Shown here one piece after another: positions 24,701 to 33,513 of a stretch of DNA of 64,000 bases. Position 1 is the stretch's first letter. Each line of letters opens with the position of its first letter. A program made the position numbers and the translations under genes. Source of the DNA: Anaerolineaceae bacterium (GTDB taxonomy: Bacteria > Chloroflexota > Anaerolineae > Aggregatilineales > Phototrophicaceae); assembly GCA_020634165.1 (NCBI GenBank), contig JACKCF010000001.1, forward strand, positions 1,302,001 to 1,366,000, given 5' to 3'. The notes beneath the pieces were generated by a model that made no database searches, was not told where the DNA came from, and saw only the letters and a program-made list of their open reading frames with translations.

Positions 24701-25894
24701 CATGATGACATACGTCAAGCTGGTGCTGATGACGCGGTCTGTATCAAAGCGTCGATACTGTAAAACGGCATAAGCCAGGGCCGCATTCGGGAAGATGAAC
24801 AACGGCATCAACGCCTCGAAGGCAACGGCCACTTGCAGGCCATTACGCACTAGAATCGTATTCAGCAGCCACAGCAGCAGTGGAATAATCATCAGGCTGG
24901 TGCCAATGAGCACGCTGTTGGTCTGATCGCGCGTAGTCACGAGTACCGCACGTGGCCGTTGATAGACGATCAGCAAGCCAAGCATCACAAACAGGCCGAA
25001 GATAGCATAGTTAGCCGCGATGCGGTTGGCCTGGTCATCCCAGGGAGAAGCCGGATTATAGAATCCGCGACTGAACCACACTGCAACGAGCACACCAACA
25101 GCAATCGGCACATACTGCAACCAGGGCATCTGATGGAGGATGGTCAAGCGCGACGGGAAAATCATGCCGAGTGTGATGAGCGCCCCACCAGCGCAGGCGG
25201 CTGCCAGCATCCACAGCGGGAATAGCGTCTGGGTTGTGCCAATATCAAAGATGCCGCCGACAAATATCGCTGACGAAAATGCGAAGAACGCCGCGTACAG
25301 TGCCGCTCGGTCGTTCGAGCGCACGACGAGGATGGCGAAACCGATGAACAGAATGATGATGCCACTGAAGAAGGGCAGGCCGAAGAACGCCAGCCAATCC
25401 GACAGGGGGAAGTTGCGCAGGTCGAACGTCACCGAGCATTGGGCAATGCCGTTAACGGGTTCCGCGCACAACTCAGGGTTAATCGCATTGACTGCAGCAT
25501 CCCGCTGAAAATCAAACGTGACGCTGTCACCGGGCTGCATGCCGTCCATAATGCTGAAGAAATTTTGGCGCATCGCAGCAAAGTCGCTCAGGTCATCGGC
25601 CAGCGGTTGGCCATTGATGCCTGTAATCCAGTCAGCGCGCAGCAGGCCCGCTTCCCGCGCTGGCCATTCCTGGTACGTTGCCGGGGCCGCTGCTGTTGTC
25701 ACCATCGTGTAGGAATAAAAGGCGCCTGAAAATGGCCGTTGATAGGTCTGGATGCCTGTTACGAGGTAAACAATAAAGCTCACCACCGTCACTACACCAA
25801 AGATGGCAACAATCGCTCGCCAGATGGTCGCACCGGAATGCGCGGGGCTGGACGTGTTCGATATGGCCCCTGTACGCAGAGTCGTTTCAGTCAT
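21719..25894 (-). CDS. Large membrane histidine kinase with PDZ-like, multi-TM and four GAF domains
   Basis: 1391 residues. In order: TM at about 27-48; an extracytoplasmic, PDZ-like segment (about 75-160, with AGLLRADWITGINGQPL); about seven to nine TM segments from 168 to 441; a helical linker; GAF domains at about 467-612, 641-789, 815-957 and 985-1130; a HisKA dimerisation helix with phospho-acceptor H1151 in AAHELKNPLTPIKG; and a HATPase domain with the N box near 1266-1274, DEGIGM near 1309 and GTGLGM near 1340. It should autophosphorylate in response to a membrane or small-molecule signal, but no response regulator gene is adjacent, so it is an orphan kinase. GAF ligands cannot be predicted. 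Confidence 0.88.
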   Translation of the reverse strand: MTETTLRTGAISNTSSPAHSGATIWRAIVAIFGVVTVVSFIVYLVTGIQTYQRPFSGAFYSYTMVTTAAAPATYQEWPAREAGLLRADWITGINGQPLADDLSDFAAMRQNFFSIMDGMQPGDSVTFDFQRDAAVNAINPELCAEPVNGIAQCSVTFDLRNFPLSDWLAFFGLPFFSGIIILFIGFAILVVRSNDRAALYAAFFAFSSAIFVGGIFDIGTTQTLFPLWMLAAACAGGALITLGMIFPSRLTILHQMPWLQYVPIAVGVLVAVWFSRGFYNPASPWDDQANRIAANYAIFGLFVMLGLLIVYQRPRAVLVTTRDQTNSVLIGTSLMIIPLLLWLLNTILVRNGLQVAVAFEALMPLFIFPNAALAYAVLQYRRFDTDRVISTSLTYVIMLGALLFAFFLLIFGSSVVARNAIRVNDPVVMGVIIFFLVLLFTPIRNQLQTRIDNIYFRRRRDLQNKVELFARSMTSMSNYDQIANQFVALIKENIAAHTIFVFLRQANDDFEAYRGLPDKTDIIVTGDSAMVDLLSRSSEPVSLVPRQPWPHEMWSERGRLQIMRARVLAPLHGPDRLNGFVVVGATSANADRFEFEEVRFIGSLASQFAIATERSQVINSLERRVQELDVLSQVSQAVSFTIDFDDLLELIYTQTSKLLDADCFYIALSDTTTDNVYYAFFLENDDRIAAMENRHWAMSNDLVSEVIRRGVSRNVTDYSQELRSRGITEQIESERIKAWMGVPLTAKTTTLGVLAVAQTTPGSEYTPEELRILSDIGALAAASIERTRLFSETQARERQLTVLNDISKQLVATEADVDKLLRLIMDSAVDILNAEAGSLLLKPQEDPNSLEFNVVIGGAGDELTGTRIPLNTGIVGQVATSAEAMIVNNVAEDPRHARDFDEDVLARSLLTVPLVAKNNVIGVLQVMNKKDGTIFVRADQDLLSTFAGQAAVAIENARLLQMQDIQLSDRVRELEVLERIDHELNRALDLKTVAEVTIRSAMDELGAQAGALGIVNMSPPYLEIVALQGYNEDEYPAGAQGKYWPLDEGIVARVMRTRSADFAPDISIDPNYDRGLKDSLSQITVPMMSGDEINAMLIVETNAMPRFTLTDWGFAQRLSEHASIAIANAQLYTALTEANKSKSTFMGFAAHELKNPLTPIKGYADALLAGMSGQLTEQQQSMLSVVRNNVSRLETIISDLRDAAKIDANEFRVEVEPMDIRHAVIGALQPFIHILDSKNQELINNVPDGLPLVMGDETRLIQVLTNLVSNAHKYSPEDTTITIDAEVVSDYKGRGGSSTSQMMRVSVKDEGIGMSQEDVSRLFKENYFRSSNEEARRETGTGLGMMLSYAIVEQHGGSIEVESELGKGSSFQIFVPLAPESTLAQSEPGSD

Positions 25895-26184
25895 GGGTTT
25901 GCTCGCGAGAACTTAATCGACATCGATCGGTAATCAAACGATATTGTAATTTTATCATACACTGCGAAGTGAACCTGTAAGATCTCGTATAATTTTGGTG
26001 GAATCCTTTTGTGTATGGCTCGATTTGTTATAATCGCTTTCTGAAAGTGCGTATGTGGATGTTGCCAGGTGAAATTTGTGCAGCTAGCCTGGCTGGTTCT
26101 GATACTGCCGCTTACTGATCATCCCGCTCGAAGCAGTAACTTTTAATCAAATTCTACGTAGAAGCCTATGGGAGCGTAATCGTA

Positions 26185-27207
26185 ATGGATAAGGTGCCAG
26201 GTACAAAAGTGGATCGCTACGAGGACCGCGAGTCGCGGATGCGCTTCGGCAAGATGAAAATCTTCTCTGGATCAGCACACCCGACGTTGGGCCAGGAAGT
26301 TTGCCAGCAGTTGAGTAGTCGTTACGGTTACGAAGACATCAGCCTGGGCCGTTACGAGCGGACCGTTTTCTCCAATGAAAACATCTTCGTAAAATTGGCC
26401 GAAAGCGCTCGTGGCCGCGATGTTTACCTCATTCAGACGATGTCGTCGCCCATACACGAAAATATCATGGAAATGCTCATCATGATTGATGCCCTTAAGC
26501 GTGACAGCGCTTGGCGTATTAATCTGGTGGTTCCCTATCTGGCCTATTCACGCTCCGACAAGAAAGACCAGCCGCGTGTACCGATTACCGCCCGTCTGAT
26601 CGCCAATATGATCGAAACGGCAGGGGCGGATCGTTACATGACGATTGACCTGCACTCTGGCCAGATTCAGGGGTTCTTCAATATTCCTGGCGATTCTCTG
26701 ACCGCATTCTATTTGCTCAGTGAGTACGTGAAGAATAAACGTTTGGAAAATCTGGTGGTGGTTGCTACCGACCTCGGCTTCGTCAAGGACGCGCGTAACT
26801 GGGCGGAAGCGCTGGGGGTACCGATTGCCATCGTGGAAAAGCGGCGCGTCGGCAATGACGAAAATGCGATTGCCATGTCACTTATTGGCGATGTGCGTGA
26901 CAAAAATGTCTTGCTGGTCGATGATGAAGTCAACACGGCGGGGTCCATCGTGAATGCCTACAATGTCGTCAAGCAGCATGGCGCGCTTGATGTCTCCTTT
27001 GCCTTCTCCCATGCCTTCTTCAGCGAAAAATCCAAAGAGCGGCTGGCATCGATTGATCTGAAAGAAATCATCTTCACCAATACCCTGCCTGTGAAGCCGG
27101 AATATATGCTGCCGAACATGACCGTGCTGTCCGTCGCGCCGTTGTTGGCAGAGGTCATCATCCGTGCCCACGAAGGGCGCAGCGTCGGCGAACTGTTCGA
27201 CGAATAA
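26185..27207 (+). CDS. prs: Ribose-phosphate pyrophosphokinase, divergent
   Basis: 340 residues. PRPP synthase makes PRPP from ribose 5-phosphate and ATP. Family features: SSPIHENIMEMLIMIDALKR, QPRVPITARLIANMIETAGADR, IDLHSGQIQGFF, the VEKRR catalytic-loop lysine/arginine segment and LLVDDEVNTAGS. Several normally invariant sites differ: the ribose-phosphate loop has N250 where Asp is usual, DLH is followed by S instead of A, FNIPGDSL replaces FDIPVDHL, and the N-terminal FSNENI lacks the usual Gly-Glu. A 20-residue N-terminal extension precedes the first strand. GGGAG lies 10 bases before the ATG. It may be an atypical but functional Prs or a paralogue with another role. Confidence 0.82.
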   Translation: MDKVPGTKVDRYEDRESRMRFGKMKIFSGSAHPTLGQEVCQQLSSRYGYEDISLGRYERTVFSNENIFVKLAESARGRDVYLIQTMSSPIHENIMEMLIMIDALKRDSAWRINLVVPYLAYSRSDKKDQPRVPITARLIANMIETAGADRYMTIDLHSGQIQGFFNIPGDSLTAFYLLSEYVKNKRLENLVVVATDLGFVKDARNWAEALGVPIAIVEKRRVGNDENAIAMSLIGDVRDKNVLLVDDEVNTAGSIVNAYNVVKQHGALDVSFAFSHAFFSEKSKERLASIDLKEIIFTNTLPVKPEYMLPNMTVLSVAPLLAEVIIRAHEGRSVGELFDE

Positions 27208-27260
27208 GATCTGCGGGTCGTACACCTGCTGATACCTGTCAATCGATTAGAAAGCACAAC

Positions 27261-28043
27261 ATGTCGGAACAACCATCGCAGCCTACAGATCAGCAGTCGT
27301 ACGAGAATGGTGGCGCATCGGCCACACCTCCTAATGAAAATCCCCTATATGATGAAATCACCGTCGCAGATGGCCAGGTCGAAGCCAAGCGACCTATTCG
27401 CGAACTGATTGTCGCTGGCCTGGGCTTTGGCGTTTTTCTGGCAGTGATGACGCTTGGCATCAACGCCATCGGCCTGGATCGCATTCAGGCTTTTATTGAG
27501 CAAGCCGGACCACTGGCCCCGCTGGCCTATATCGCCCTCAAAGCCGCGACCTATATTTTTGCGCCCCTCACCAGCGGCCCGATTCAGGTAGTCGCCGGTG
27601 CAATTTTTGGCAATGTCTGGCTGGGTGTCCTCTACACCTTAATAGGTGAAGTACTCGGTGGCAGTGTCAGCTTCTGGATTTCGCGCTTGTTTGGGAGGCC
27701 TGTTGTACAGCGTTTTGTCGGCAAAGAGGGCATGAAGCAGGTCGAGGAGTTCTACCAGACACGCATGGGCGGCTGGCGTTCCCTGGCGATTGCCCGCATC
27801 GTGCTGTTTTCCGTGTGGGATTTCCTCAGTTACGCCGCCGGACTGGCTCCAGTGAAATTTTCCAGCTACTTCCTGGTTTCCGTCATACTTGGCTTCTTCC
27901 CGACAGCCTTCTTCGTTGGCCTGGGTACGACAATCGTTGAGGATTCCTCCTCGCTCATCTGGATTTATGGCCTCGTTGCGCTGCTCATCGTCCTGCCGAT
28001 CATCTTTCGCAAGCCGCTGGAACGCCTGTTAGGCAATCACTAG
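27261..28043 (+). CDS. TVP38/TMEM64 (DedA-superfamily) membrane protein
   Basis: 260 residues. A polar N-terminus of about 45 residues precedes five to six TM segments. Signature features of the VTT/SNARE-associated family are present: an entry motif with PLTSGPIQVVAGAIFG, GEVLGGSVSFWISRLFGRP and a second half with ARIVLFSVWDFLSYAAGLAP. DedA-superfamily proteins are lipid scramblases or flippases and affect membrane homeostasis; the exact lipid is unknown here. It lies 53 bases after prs and may be cotranscribed. Confidence 0.88.
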   Translation: MSEQPSQPTDQQSYENGGASATPPNENPLYDEITVADGQVEAKRPIRELIVAGLGFGVFLAVMTLGINAIGLDRIQAFIEQAGPLAPLAYIALKAATYIFAPLTSGPIQVVAGAIFGNVWLGVLYTLIGEVLGGSVSFWISRLFGRPVVQRFVGKEGMKQVEEFYQTRMGGWRSLAIARIVLFSVWDFLSYAAGLAPVKFSSYFLVSVILGFFPTAFFVGLGTTIVEDSSSLIWIYGLVALLIVLPIIFRKPLERLLGNH

Positions 28044-28143
28044 GCCCATATGTGTATCCATAGAGGTACTTTTCTGCCTCGATTTGTGTTTTGTTAAATA
28101 AGTATTTTCTTGCACAGCTTCTAACAACTTGTTTATGCTGCTA

Positions 28144-28152
28144 TGCTATAAT
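28144..28152 (+). promoter_or_regulatory. Extended -10 promoter for secA
   Basis: TGC followed by TATAAT (28147-28152), with no good -35 hexamer. It lies about 94 bases ahead of secA. Confidence 0.4.
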
Positions 28153-28245
28153 GCCGAGGTCTGTGACCTGGCAATATTGTCGCTGTACGCCATGTTGGCA
28201 TCTGGCAGACCCTCTCAAAGATGAAGATCTCCGTGAAGGTGAATT

Positions 28246-31089
28246 ATGTTCCGTAAAGTAGTCAAGTCCGTTTTTGGTGACCCGATGGAGCGTGCGGTCA
28301 ACAAATACCGCGCACGGGTTGAGCAGATTAATGCGTTGGAGCCGCAGGTCAAGGCATTAAGTGACGAGCAACTGCTCGCCAAAACCGAGGAATTCAAGCA
28401 GCGTCTGGCCAATGGGGAAGCGCTCGATGATCTGTTGAACGAAGCATTTGCGCTTGTGCGTGAAGCCGCTATCCGCACGATAGGGCAGCGTCATTACGAT
28501 GTGCAGATCATTGGCGGCATGGTGCTCCACGAAGGTCGCATCGCGGAGATGAAAACGGGTGAAGGTAAAACGCTCGTTGCGACACTACCGCTGTACCTGA
28601 ATGCCTTGATGGGCAAGGGCGTGCATCTGGTGACGCCTAACGATTACCTGAGCAAATCAGGTTTGCAGCTTATGGGCCCCATTTACCACAAACTTGGTCT
28701 GAGCGCCGCTGTGATCCAGAACACAGGTGGTCGTCCGGATGATGGTTCCTACATGTTCGATCCGGATTACCTCAGCGATGATGCTCGCTACCAGAATTTG
28801 CGTCCTATCACCCGCCGAGAAGCTTATCGCGCGGACGTTACCTACGGAACCAACAACGAATTCGGTTTTGACTATCTGCGTGACAATATGGTCTGGGATA
28901 AGGAACGTCTGTCTCAAAGACCACTTTTTTACGCGATTGTCGACGAAGTGGACAACATCCTCATCGATGAGGCGCGTACCCCGCTGATTATTTCCGGCCC
29001 GTCAGATGAGCCGAGCGAGTACTACGGTGTCTTTGCCGCGATGGTCAAGCAACTGACGCGCAGTAGTGACGCCAGTGTCGATCTCGAAGAACCCGATGGC
29101 GATTACATCGTTGACGAAAAGGACCGCGTCGCCTATCTCACAGAAGCAGGCGTCGAGAAGATCGAAAAGACGATGAGCAGCAGCGGCTTGCTCAAGGCCG
29201 ATAGCCTCTACCATCCAGAAAATGCGGAAGTGATCCCTTATCTGGATAACTGTCTGCGTGCACGGGCACTTTACCATCGTGATAAAGAATACGTCATTCA
29301 GGATGGCGAAATTGTCATCGTTGATGACTTCACAGGCCGATTGATGCCCGGACGCCGCTTCAGCGAAGGGTTGCACCAGGCGATTGAAGCCAAGGAAGGC
29401 GTCAAAGTTCGCCGCGAGAATATGACGATGGCGACCATCACCTTCCAGAATTTCTTCCGTATGTATGAAAAGCTGGCTGGCATGACGGGTACAGCCCTAA
29501 CCGAACAGGAAGAATTCGAGAAGATTTACGAGCTGGATGTCGTTGCCATCCCGACCAACAGGCCCGTAATCCGTGAGGACAATAACGACCTGATTTATGT
29601 CAATGAGAAGGCTAAATGGGCTGCCATCACCGATGAGATTCGTGACCGCCTTAAGAAGGGGCAGCCGATTCTCGTGGGTACGGTCGCCATTGAAACCTCC
29701 GAACGGCTGGCAAAAGAACTGAACAAAGCCCTGCGCGATGAACTCAAGAGTGGCGAAGTGCGCGTCGAAGTTCTGAATGCGAAGCAGCACGAACGTGAAG
29801 CAGGTATCATTGCTCAGGCTGGACGACCCGCCACTGTAACGATTGCGACCAACATGGCGGGTCGTGGTGTCGATATTTTGCTGGGCGGCAACCCTGAAGG
29901 TATGGCCCGTGAATCGCTCAAGCGGGAGGGCATTGATATTACCGAAGCCACACCGGAACAATGGCAGGAAGCTTTTAAGGAAGCCAAAGCAGAATGTGAT
30001 GCAGCCCGTCAACGAGTACTGGATGCAGGCGGCTTGTATGTGATGGGTACCGAACGCCACGAAGCCCGTCGTATCGACAACCAGTTACGTGGTCGTTCCG
30101 GTCGTCAGGGCGATCCGGGTGAAACTCGTTTCTTCCTCAGCCTGGAAGATGACCTCGTTCGCCGATTCAATGGTGAGGCGGTCAAGAAGATCATGTCCTG
30201 GGCCAATTTGCCGGAAGACGAACCGCTCGAACATGGCATGATTAGCAAGTCAATTGAGCAGGCGCAAATCCGTGTGGAAGGCCACAACTTCGATATTCGT
30301 AAGCGTGTCCTTGATTACGACGATGTCGTTAATCGCCAGCGCAGCTTTATCTATAACCAGCGCAAGGAATGGCTGGAGCGTGATGGCGACGATATGGAAG
30401 ATGCCTACTTCGAGATGATCGAAGGCGGCCTGCGCGATGTTGTTGCTGGCTTTGCTGAAAGCGAAATCGACGACGACACTTATGATCTGCTGTATCAGGA
30501 ATTGCTGAAGCTCTTCCCGGTTCCGCAGCATCTGACGCCAGAAACCATGTCCGAAATGGAATGGGATGATCTGGAAGAAGCGGTGGTTGATGGTGCCCAT
30601 GATGTGCTTGACGCCAAGATGCAGGAGTTGGATTCTGTTCAGGAAGGGCTATCTACTCGTGCCATGCGTCAGACAGTGCTGCGTGCCATAGATATCCATT
30701 GGCAGCGTCACCTGACAGCGCTCGACGAACTGCGCGAGGGCATCGGCCTGATGGGCATTGCCCAGCGCGACCCGCTGACGGAATATCAGCGCGAAGCTTT
30801 CCAGATGTTCGACACACTACAGGATCAGATCACCGAGATGGCCTCGCGCATGATCTACGCTGTTCAAGTAGAACGGGCGCGCCGTGAACCTGTTCAGCGC
30901 AATCTGTCCAACCTGCGCAGCAACAAGGCTGGGGCCGATGTCGAACCACAGACCATCCGCAATACCCGCAAGCTGGGTCGCAATGATCCTTGCTGGTGCG
31001 GGAGTGGCAAAAAATACAAGCAGTGCCACTACAAATCGGACCGTGCAGGCATCACATCCCCAGCGGAAAAAGCCGCAGTCGAGTCGTAA
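28246..31089 (+). CDS. secA: Preprotein translocase ATPase SecA
   Basis: 947 residues, complete. Walker A MKTGEGKT at about 102-109; DEVDNILIDEARTP (Asn where Ser is usual); HQAIEAKEGVKV and MTGTALTEQEEF; the second helicase half with TNMAGRGVDI and GTERHEARRIDNQLRGRSGRQGDPG; a helical wing and scaffold; and a C-terminal SEC-C zinc motif RNDPCWCGSGKKYKQCH that binds SecB or phospholipid in other bacteria. A loop of about 20 residues near 162-190 (TGGRPDDGSYMFDPDY) is inserted in the first nucleotide-binding domain. AAGGTGA precedes the ATG. A 12-bp terminator hairpin follows. Confidence 0.98.
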   Translation: MFRKVVKSVFGDPMERAVNKYRARVEQINALEPQVKALSDEQLLAKTEEFKQRLANGEALDDLLNEAFALVREAAIRTIGQRHYDVQIIGGMVLHEGRIAEMKTGEGKTLVATLPLYLNALMGKGVHLVTPNDYLSKSGLQLMGPIYHKLGLSAAVIQNTGGRPDDGSYMFDPDYLSDDARYQNLRPITRREAYRADVTYGTNNEFGFDYLRDNMVWDKERLSQRPLFYAIVDEVDNILIDEARTPLIISGPSDEPSEYYGVFAAMVKQLTRSSDASVDLEEPDGDYIVDEKDRVAYLTEAGVEKIEKTMSSSGLLKADSLYHPENAEVIPYLDNCLRARALYHRDKEYVIQDGEIVIVDDFTGRLMPGRRFSEGLHQAIEAKEGVKVRRENMTMATITFQNFFRMYEKLAGMTGTALTEQEEFEKIYELDVVAIPTNRPVIREDNNDLIYVNEKAKWAAITDEIRDRLKKGQPILVGTVAIETSERLAKELNKALRDELKSGEVRVEVLNAKQHEREAGIIAQAGRPATVTIATNMAGRGVDILLGGNPEGMARESLKREGIDITEATPEQWQEAFKEAKAECDAARQRVLDAGGLYVMGTERHEARRIDNQLRGRSGRQGDPGETRFFLSLEDDLVRRFNGEAVKKIMSWANLPEDEPLEHGMISKSIEQAQIRVEGHNFDIRKRVLDYDDVVNRQRSFIYNQRKEWLERDGDDMEDAYFEMIEGGLRDVVAGFAESEIDDDTYDLLYQELLKLFPVPQHLTPETMSEMEWDDLEEAVVDGAHDVLDAKMQELDSVQEGLSTRAMRQTVLRAIDIHWQRHLTALDELREGIGLMGIAQRDPLTEYQREAFQMFDTLQDQITEMASRMIYAVQVERARREPVQRNLSNLRSNKAGADVEPQTIRNTRKLGRNDPCWCGSGKKYKQCHYKSDRAGITSPAEKAAVES

Positions 31090-31107
31090 AACACGCATAT
31101 TGCACCG

Positions 31108-31140
31108 AGACAGCCAACGAAGCGTTGGCTGTCTTGATTT
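31108..31140 (+). terminator. Intrinsic terminator after secA
   Basis: AGACAGCCAACG (31108-31119) pairs perfectly with CGTTGGCTGTCT (31123-31134) around an AAG loop, followed by TGATTT. Confidence 0.75.
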
Positions 31141-31358
31141 CTGATGAATTTTTATTTAACTTTTGACAGAAGCTGTGTATAATGGTTTTATATCATAGCT
31201 TGTTTTGCTCACAGTACTGATCCGGCATCGGTTCTGTGGAACTTACATGTCTAAAATTGGCGCATTTTATTTCGTTGGCACTTTTGGAAGAAACTTCTCC
31301 ATAAATATGCTTATTACAAGGTTGTATAAGTCACCATTAGCGGATTAGGAGTGAATTG

Positions 31359-31742
31359 ATGGTGCAAACCAGTGCATATGCCAAAGCTGAATCAGGCAAT
31401 GGTTGGGATGAGTTTCTAGTCAATGAAGTCAACACCTTCGCCAAATGGGATCTGATACGGTTCTTCCACGAAAATCCCTACACCACTGATACCCCGGATC
31501 ACATTGCTTCTGTGATCGGTCGCGATGAAAGGGTCGTCAATCGTGCCCTGGAGGACCTGACCGGTACTGGCATCCTGAAGAAGAAGAAGGTGTCGAAGGT
31601 TACGGTGTACGGCTATTCCTCCGACGATGAAATTCGCGCACGCATCGAAGCATTTCTTTCTGCCTGCTATGATCGGGAATTTCGCATCTATGCGATCAAT
31701 CAGGTGATCCAGGGGCTGGACACACAACGCCATAGCGCCTGA
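31359..31742 (+). CDS. Winged-helix DNA-binding protein
   Basis: 127 residues from ATG 31359, with AGGAG at 31347-31351 (a TTG at 31356 is possible). The central part reads as a winged helix: FAKWDLIRFFHENP, HIASVIGRDERVVNRALEDL as helix-turn-helix, then a basic wing GILKKKKVSKVTVYGY. The C-terminal helix (RIEAFLSACYDREF) may dimerise. It looks like a small transcription regulator at the head of a run of genes ending with an MBL hydrolase; TATAAT at 31178-31183 is a possible promoter element. Target and signal are unknown. Confidence 0.65.
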   Translation: MVQTSAYAKAESGNGWDEFLVNEVNTFAKWDLIRFFHENPYTTDTPDHIASVIGRDERVVNRALEDLTGTGILKKKKVSKVTVYGYSSDDEIRARIEAFLSACYDREFRIYAINQVIQGLDTQRHSA

Positions 31743-31779
31743 TTTGAATGACTTTTTCCGGTTAGCCTGACGAATATCA

Positions 31780-32103
31780 ATGGAAACCAACGCACTGCAC
31801 CAATTCTTGATTTTGTTTTCGTGGTTTCCATTGGCTGCATTTATCCTCCTTGTGCTCCTGATTGCACGTTTCTACCAGCGTTTCTCCGGTGAGCAAACCT
31901 ATTTCTGGTTGTTTATGGTGCCGATTGTCGCCTTCGGTGTGGTGGCCGTGCGTCAGGCGGGTAGTCCATCCGGCCAATGGGATATTATCGCCAGCCTGGT
32001 TGCTGCCATTGCTGGGCTAATCCTGCTGGTGCTGGTCTATCACCTCTATGTCCGAATGAAGGCCCATAGCAAAAAATATGAAAGTGAGCAGGCCAACCTG
32101 TGA
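31780..32103 (+). CDS. Small three-TM membrane protein
   Basis: 107 residues with three predicted TM segments (LILFSWFPLAAFILLVLLIA; YFWLFMVPIVAFGVVAV; IIASLVAAIAGLILLVLVY) and a basic, charged C-terminus (KAHSKKYESEQ). The stop overlaps the GTG start of the next gene. No family recognised. Co-translation with the following membrane protein suggests the two form a complex. Confidence 0.65.
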   Translation: METNALHQFLILFSWFPLAAFILLVLLIARFYQRFSGEQTYFWLFMVPIVAFGVVAVRQAGSPSGQWDIIASLVAAIAGLILLVLVYHLYVRMKAHSKKYESEQANL

Positions 32104-32423
32104 CGAACCTGGCTGTCTTCCTGGGAACGTTTGGCTGGCTGGCGGTAGGTGCTGCCCTGGTGATCGTCGCTCGGCTCAGTCATCGGTTGGGGACAGTGAC
32201 CCATGCTCGCCCATATTATCGCCTGATGGACTTCGCGGCAGTCATGATCTGCATTGGGGCACTCGGTTCCTTAGCCCTGGAGTGGTCTTCACTGGCGCAA
32301 AATGACCAGTTGGCCCACAATATGTTAAGTATGTTATGCGACACACTTGTGGCCGTCGGAATATCATTGGGCCTTGGGGTTGCCTGGTATTACTGGAGCT
32401 GGCTCCTCGCTGAGCGCGACTGA
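32100..32423 (+). CDS. Small three-TM membrane protein, partner of the preceding gene
   Basis: 107 residues from a GTG that overlaps the previous TGA (GTGA). Three TM segments can be seen (AVFLGTFGWLAVGAALVIVA; LMDFAAVMICIGALGSLAL; LVAVGISLGLGVAWYYWSWL). It has the same length as its upstream partner but no clear sequence similarity. Function unknown. Confidence 0.6.
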   Translation: MTNLAVFLGTFGWLAVGAALVIVARLSHRLGTVTHARPYYRLMDFAAVMICIGALGSLALEWSSLAQNDQLAHNMLSMLCDTLVAVGISLGLGVAWYYWSWLLAERD

Positions 32424-32468
32424 TCCCCCTGCTGTGCCCAATGACATGTAACATGAGGGGCATGAAAT

Positions 32469-33509
32469 TTGGAGAATGGGCTACGCGACCGTATTCGGGC
32501 GCTCCCTAAAATTGAGTTACATCGTCATCTTGAAGGGTCGGTGCGTCTTTCGACGCTGGTGGATATCGCCAAATCATATGACCTGGGATTGGCGCCGCCT
32601 ACGCTTGATGCCCTGCGACCATTGGTGCAGATGACCGATGGTGACGAGCGGAGTGCGCAAGGGTTTCTGAGTAAATTCCAGGCATTGCGAGAATTCTACC
32701 GCTCACCCGAGATTGTCCAGCGCATAGCTTACGAAGCAGTCGTGGATGCCGCCCTCGATAACATTAAGTACATGGAACTGCGCTTTACGCCCAAGGCCAT
32801 GTGCAGCCTATCGTCTCTCAGTTTTGATGACGCAACCTTCGCCGTTTGTGATGCCGCCAATGCCGCTGCCAATGAATGCGGCATCATGGTGCGCTACATT
32901 GTTTCGATCAACCGCCACGAATCGGTTGACCTCGGCTACGAGGCATTGGAATCCGCAGTACGTTACCGTGACCTGGGCATCGTTGGCTTTGACCTCGCAG
33001 GTGCGGAAGCAGATTATCCGGCGTCTTTGTTCCGTGATGTGTTCGCAAAAGCCAGCACGGCGGGCCTTGGTATTACGATCCATGCCGGGGAGTGGGCCGG
33101 AGTCGAAAGTATTCGTGATACGCTCGACCATATGGCTGTTGACCGCATTGGTCACGGCATAGCCTCTGCACATGATGCCGCTATCCAAAGTGAATTGATC
33201 GAACGCGGCATCGTGCTGGAAGTATGCCCGATGTCGAATGTCCTCAGTGGGGTGGTGCCGACCTTGCGTGAGCACCCATTGGCCAGGCTGACGCAAGAGG
33301 GCGTCTGGACGACCATCAATACTGATGATCCGTCGGTGTGCGATGTAACACTCACGGATGAAATAGCCTATGCTGTCGAAAATGGCCTGATGCTGGAAGC
33401 CGATATTCCCGACTATACCTTGCGCGCTGCTGGTGCCGCCTTTTTGCCACAGCAGGAATGTGACGATCTTGTAGCGACCTTCAACGGCTGGCTGATGGAA
33501 GCCGATTAG
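32469..33509 (+). CDS. add: Adenosine deaminase-family protein
   Basis: 346 residues. Hydrolytic deamination of adenosine (or a related purine) to inosine. The metal and catalytic motifs are complete: IELHRHLEGS (H18, H20), the ITIHAGEW strand, DRIGHGIAS, EVCPMSNV and TINTDDPSV. No ATG exists in frame near the beginning; a TTG at 32469 with GAGGGG at 32455-32460, 8 bases upstream, is the only well-supported start. It lies 45 bases after the small membrane genes and 4 bases before an MBL-fold gene, so it is probably in an operon. Adenine-specific or aminofutalosine-type relatives look similar, so the substrate is inferred. Confidence 0.87.
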   Translation: MENGLRDRIRALPKIELHRHLEGSVRLSTLVDIAKSYDLGLAPPTLDALRPLVQMTDGDERSAQGFLSKFQALREFYRSPEIVQRIAYEAVVDAALDNIKYMELRFTPKAMCSLSSLSFDDATFAVCDAANAAANECGIMVRYIVSINRHESVDLGYEALESAVRYRDLGIVGFDLAGAEADYPASLFRDVFAKASTAGLGITIHAGEWAGVESIRDTLDHMAVDRIGHGIASAHDAAIQSELIERGIVLEVCPMSNVLSGVVPTLREHPLARLTQEGVWTTINTDDPSVCDVTLTDEIAYAVENGLMLEADIPDYTLRAAGAAFLPQQECDDLVATFNGWLMEAD

Positions 33510-33513
33510 TATT

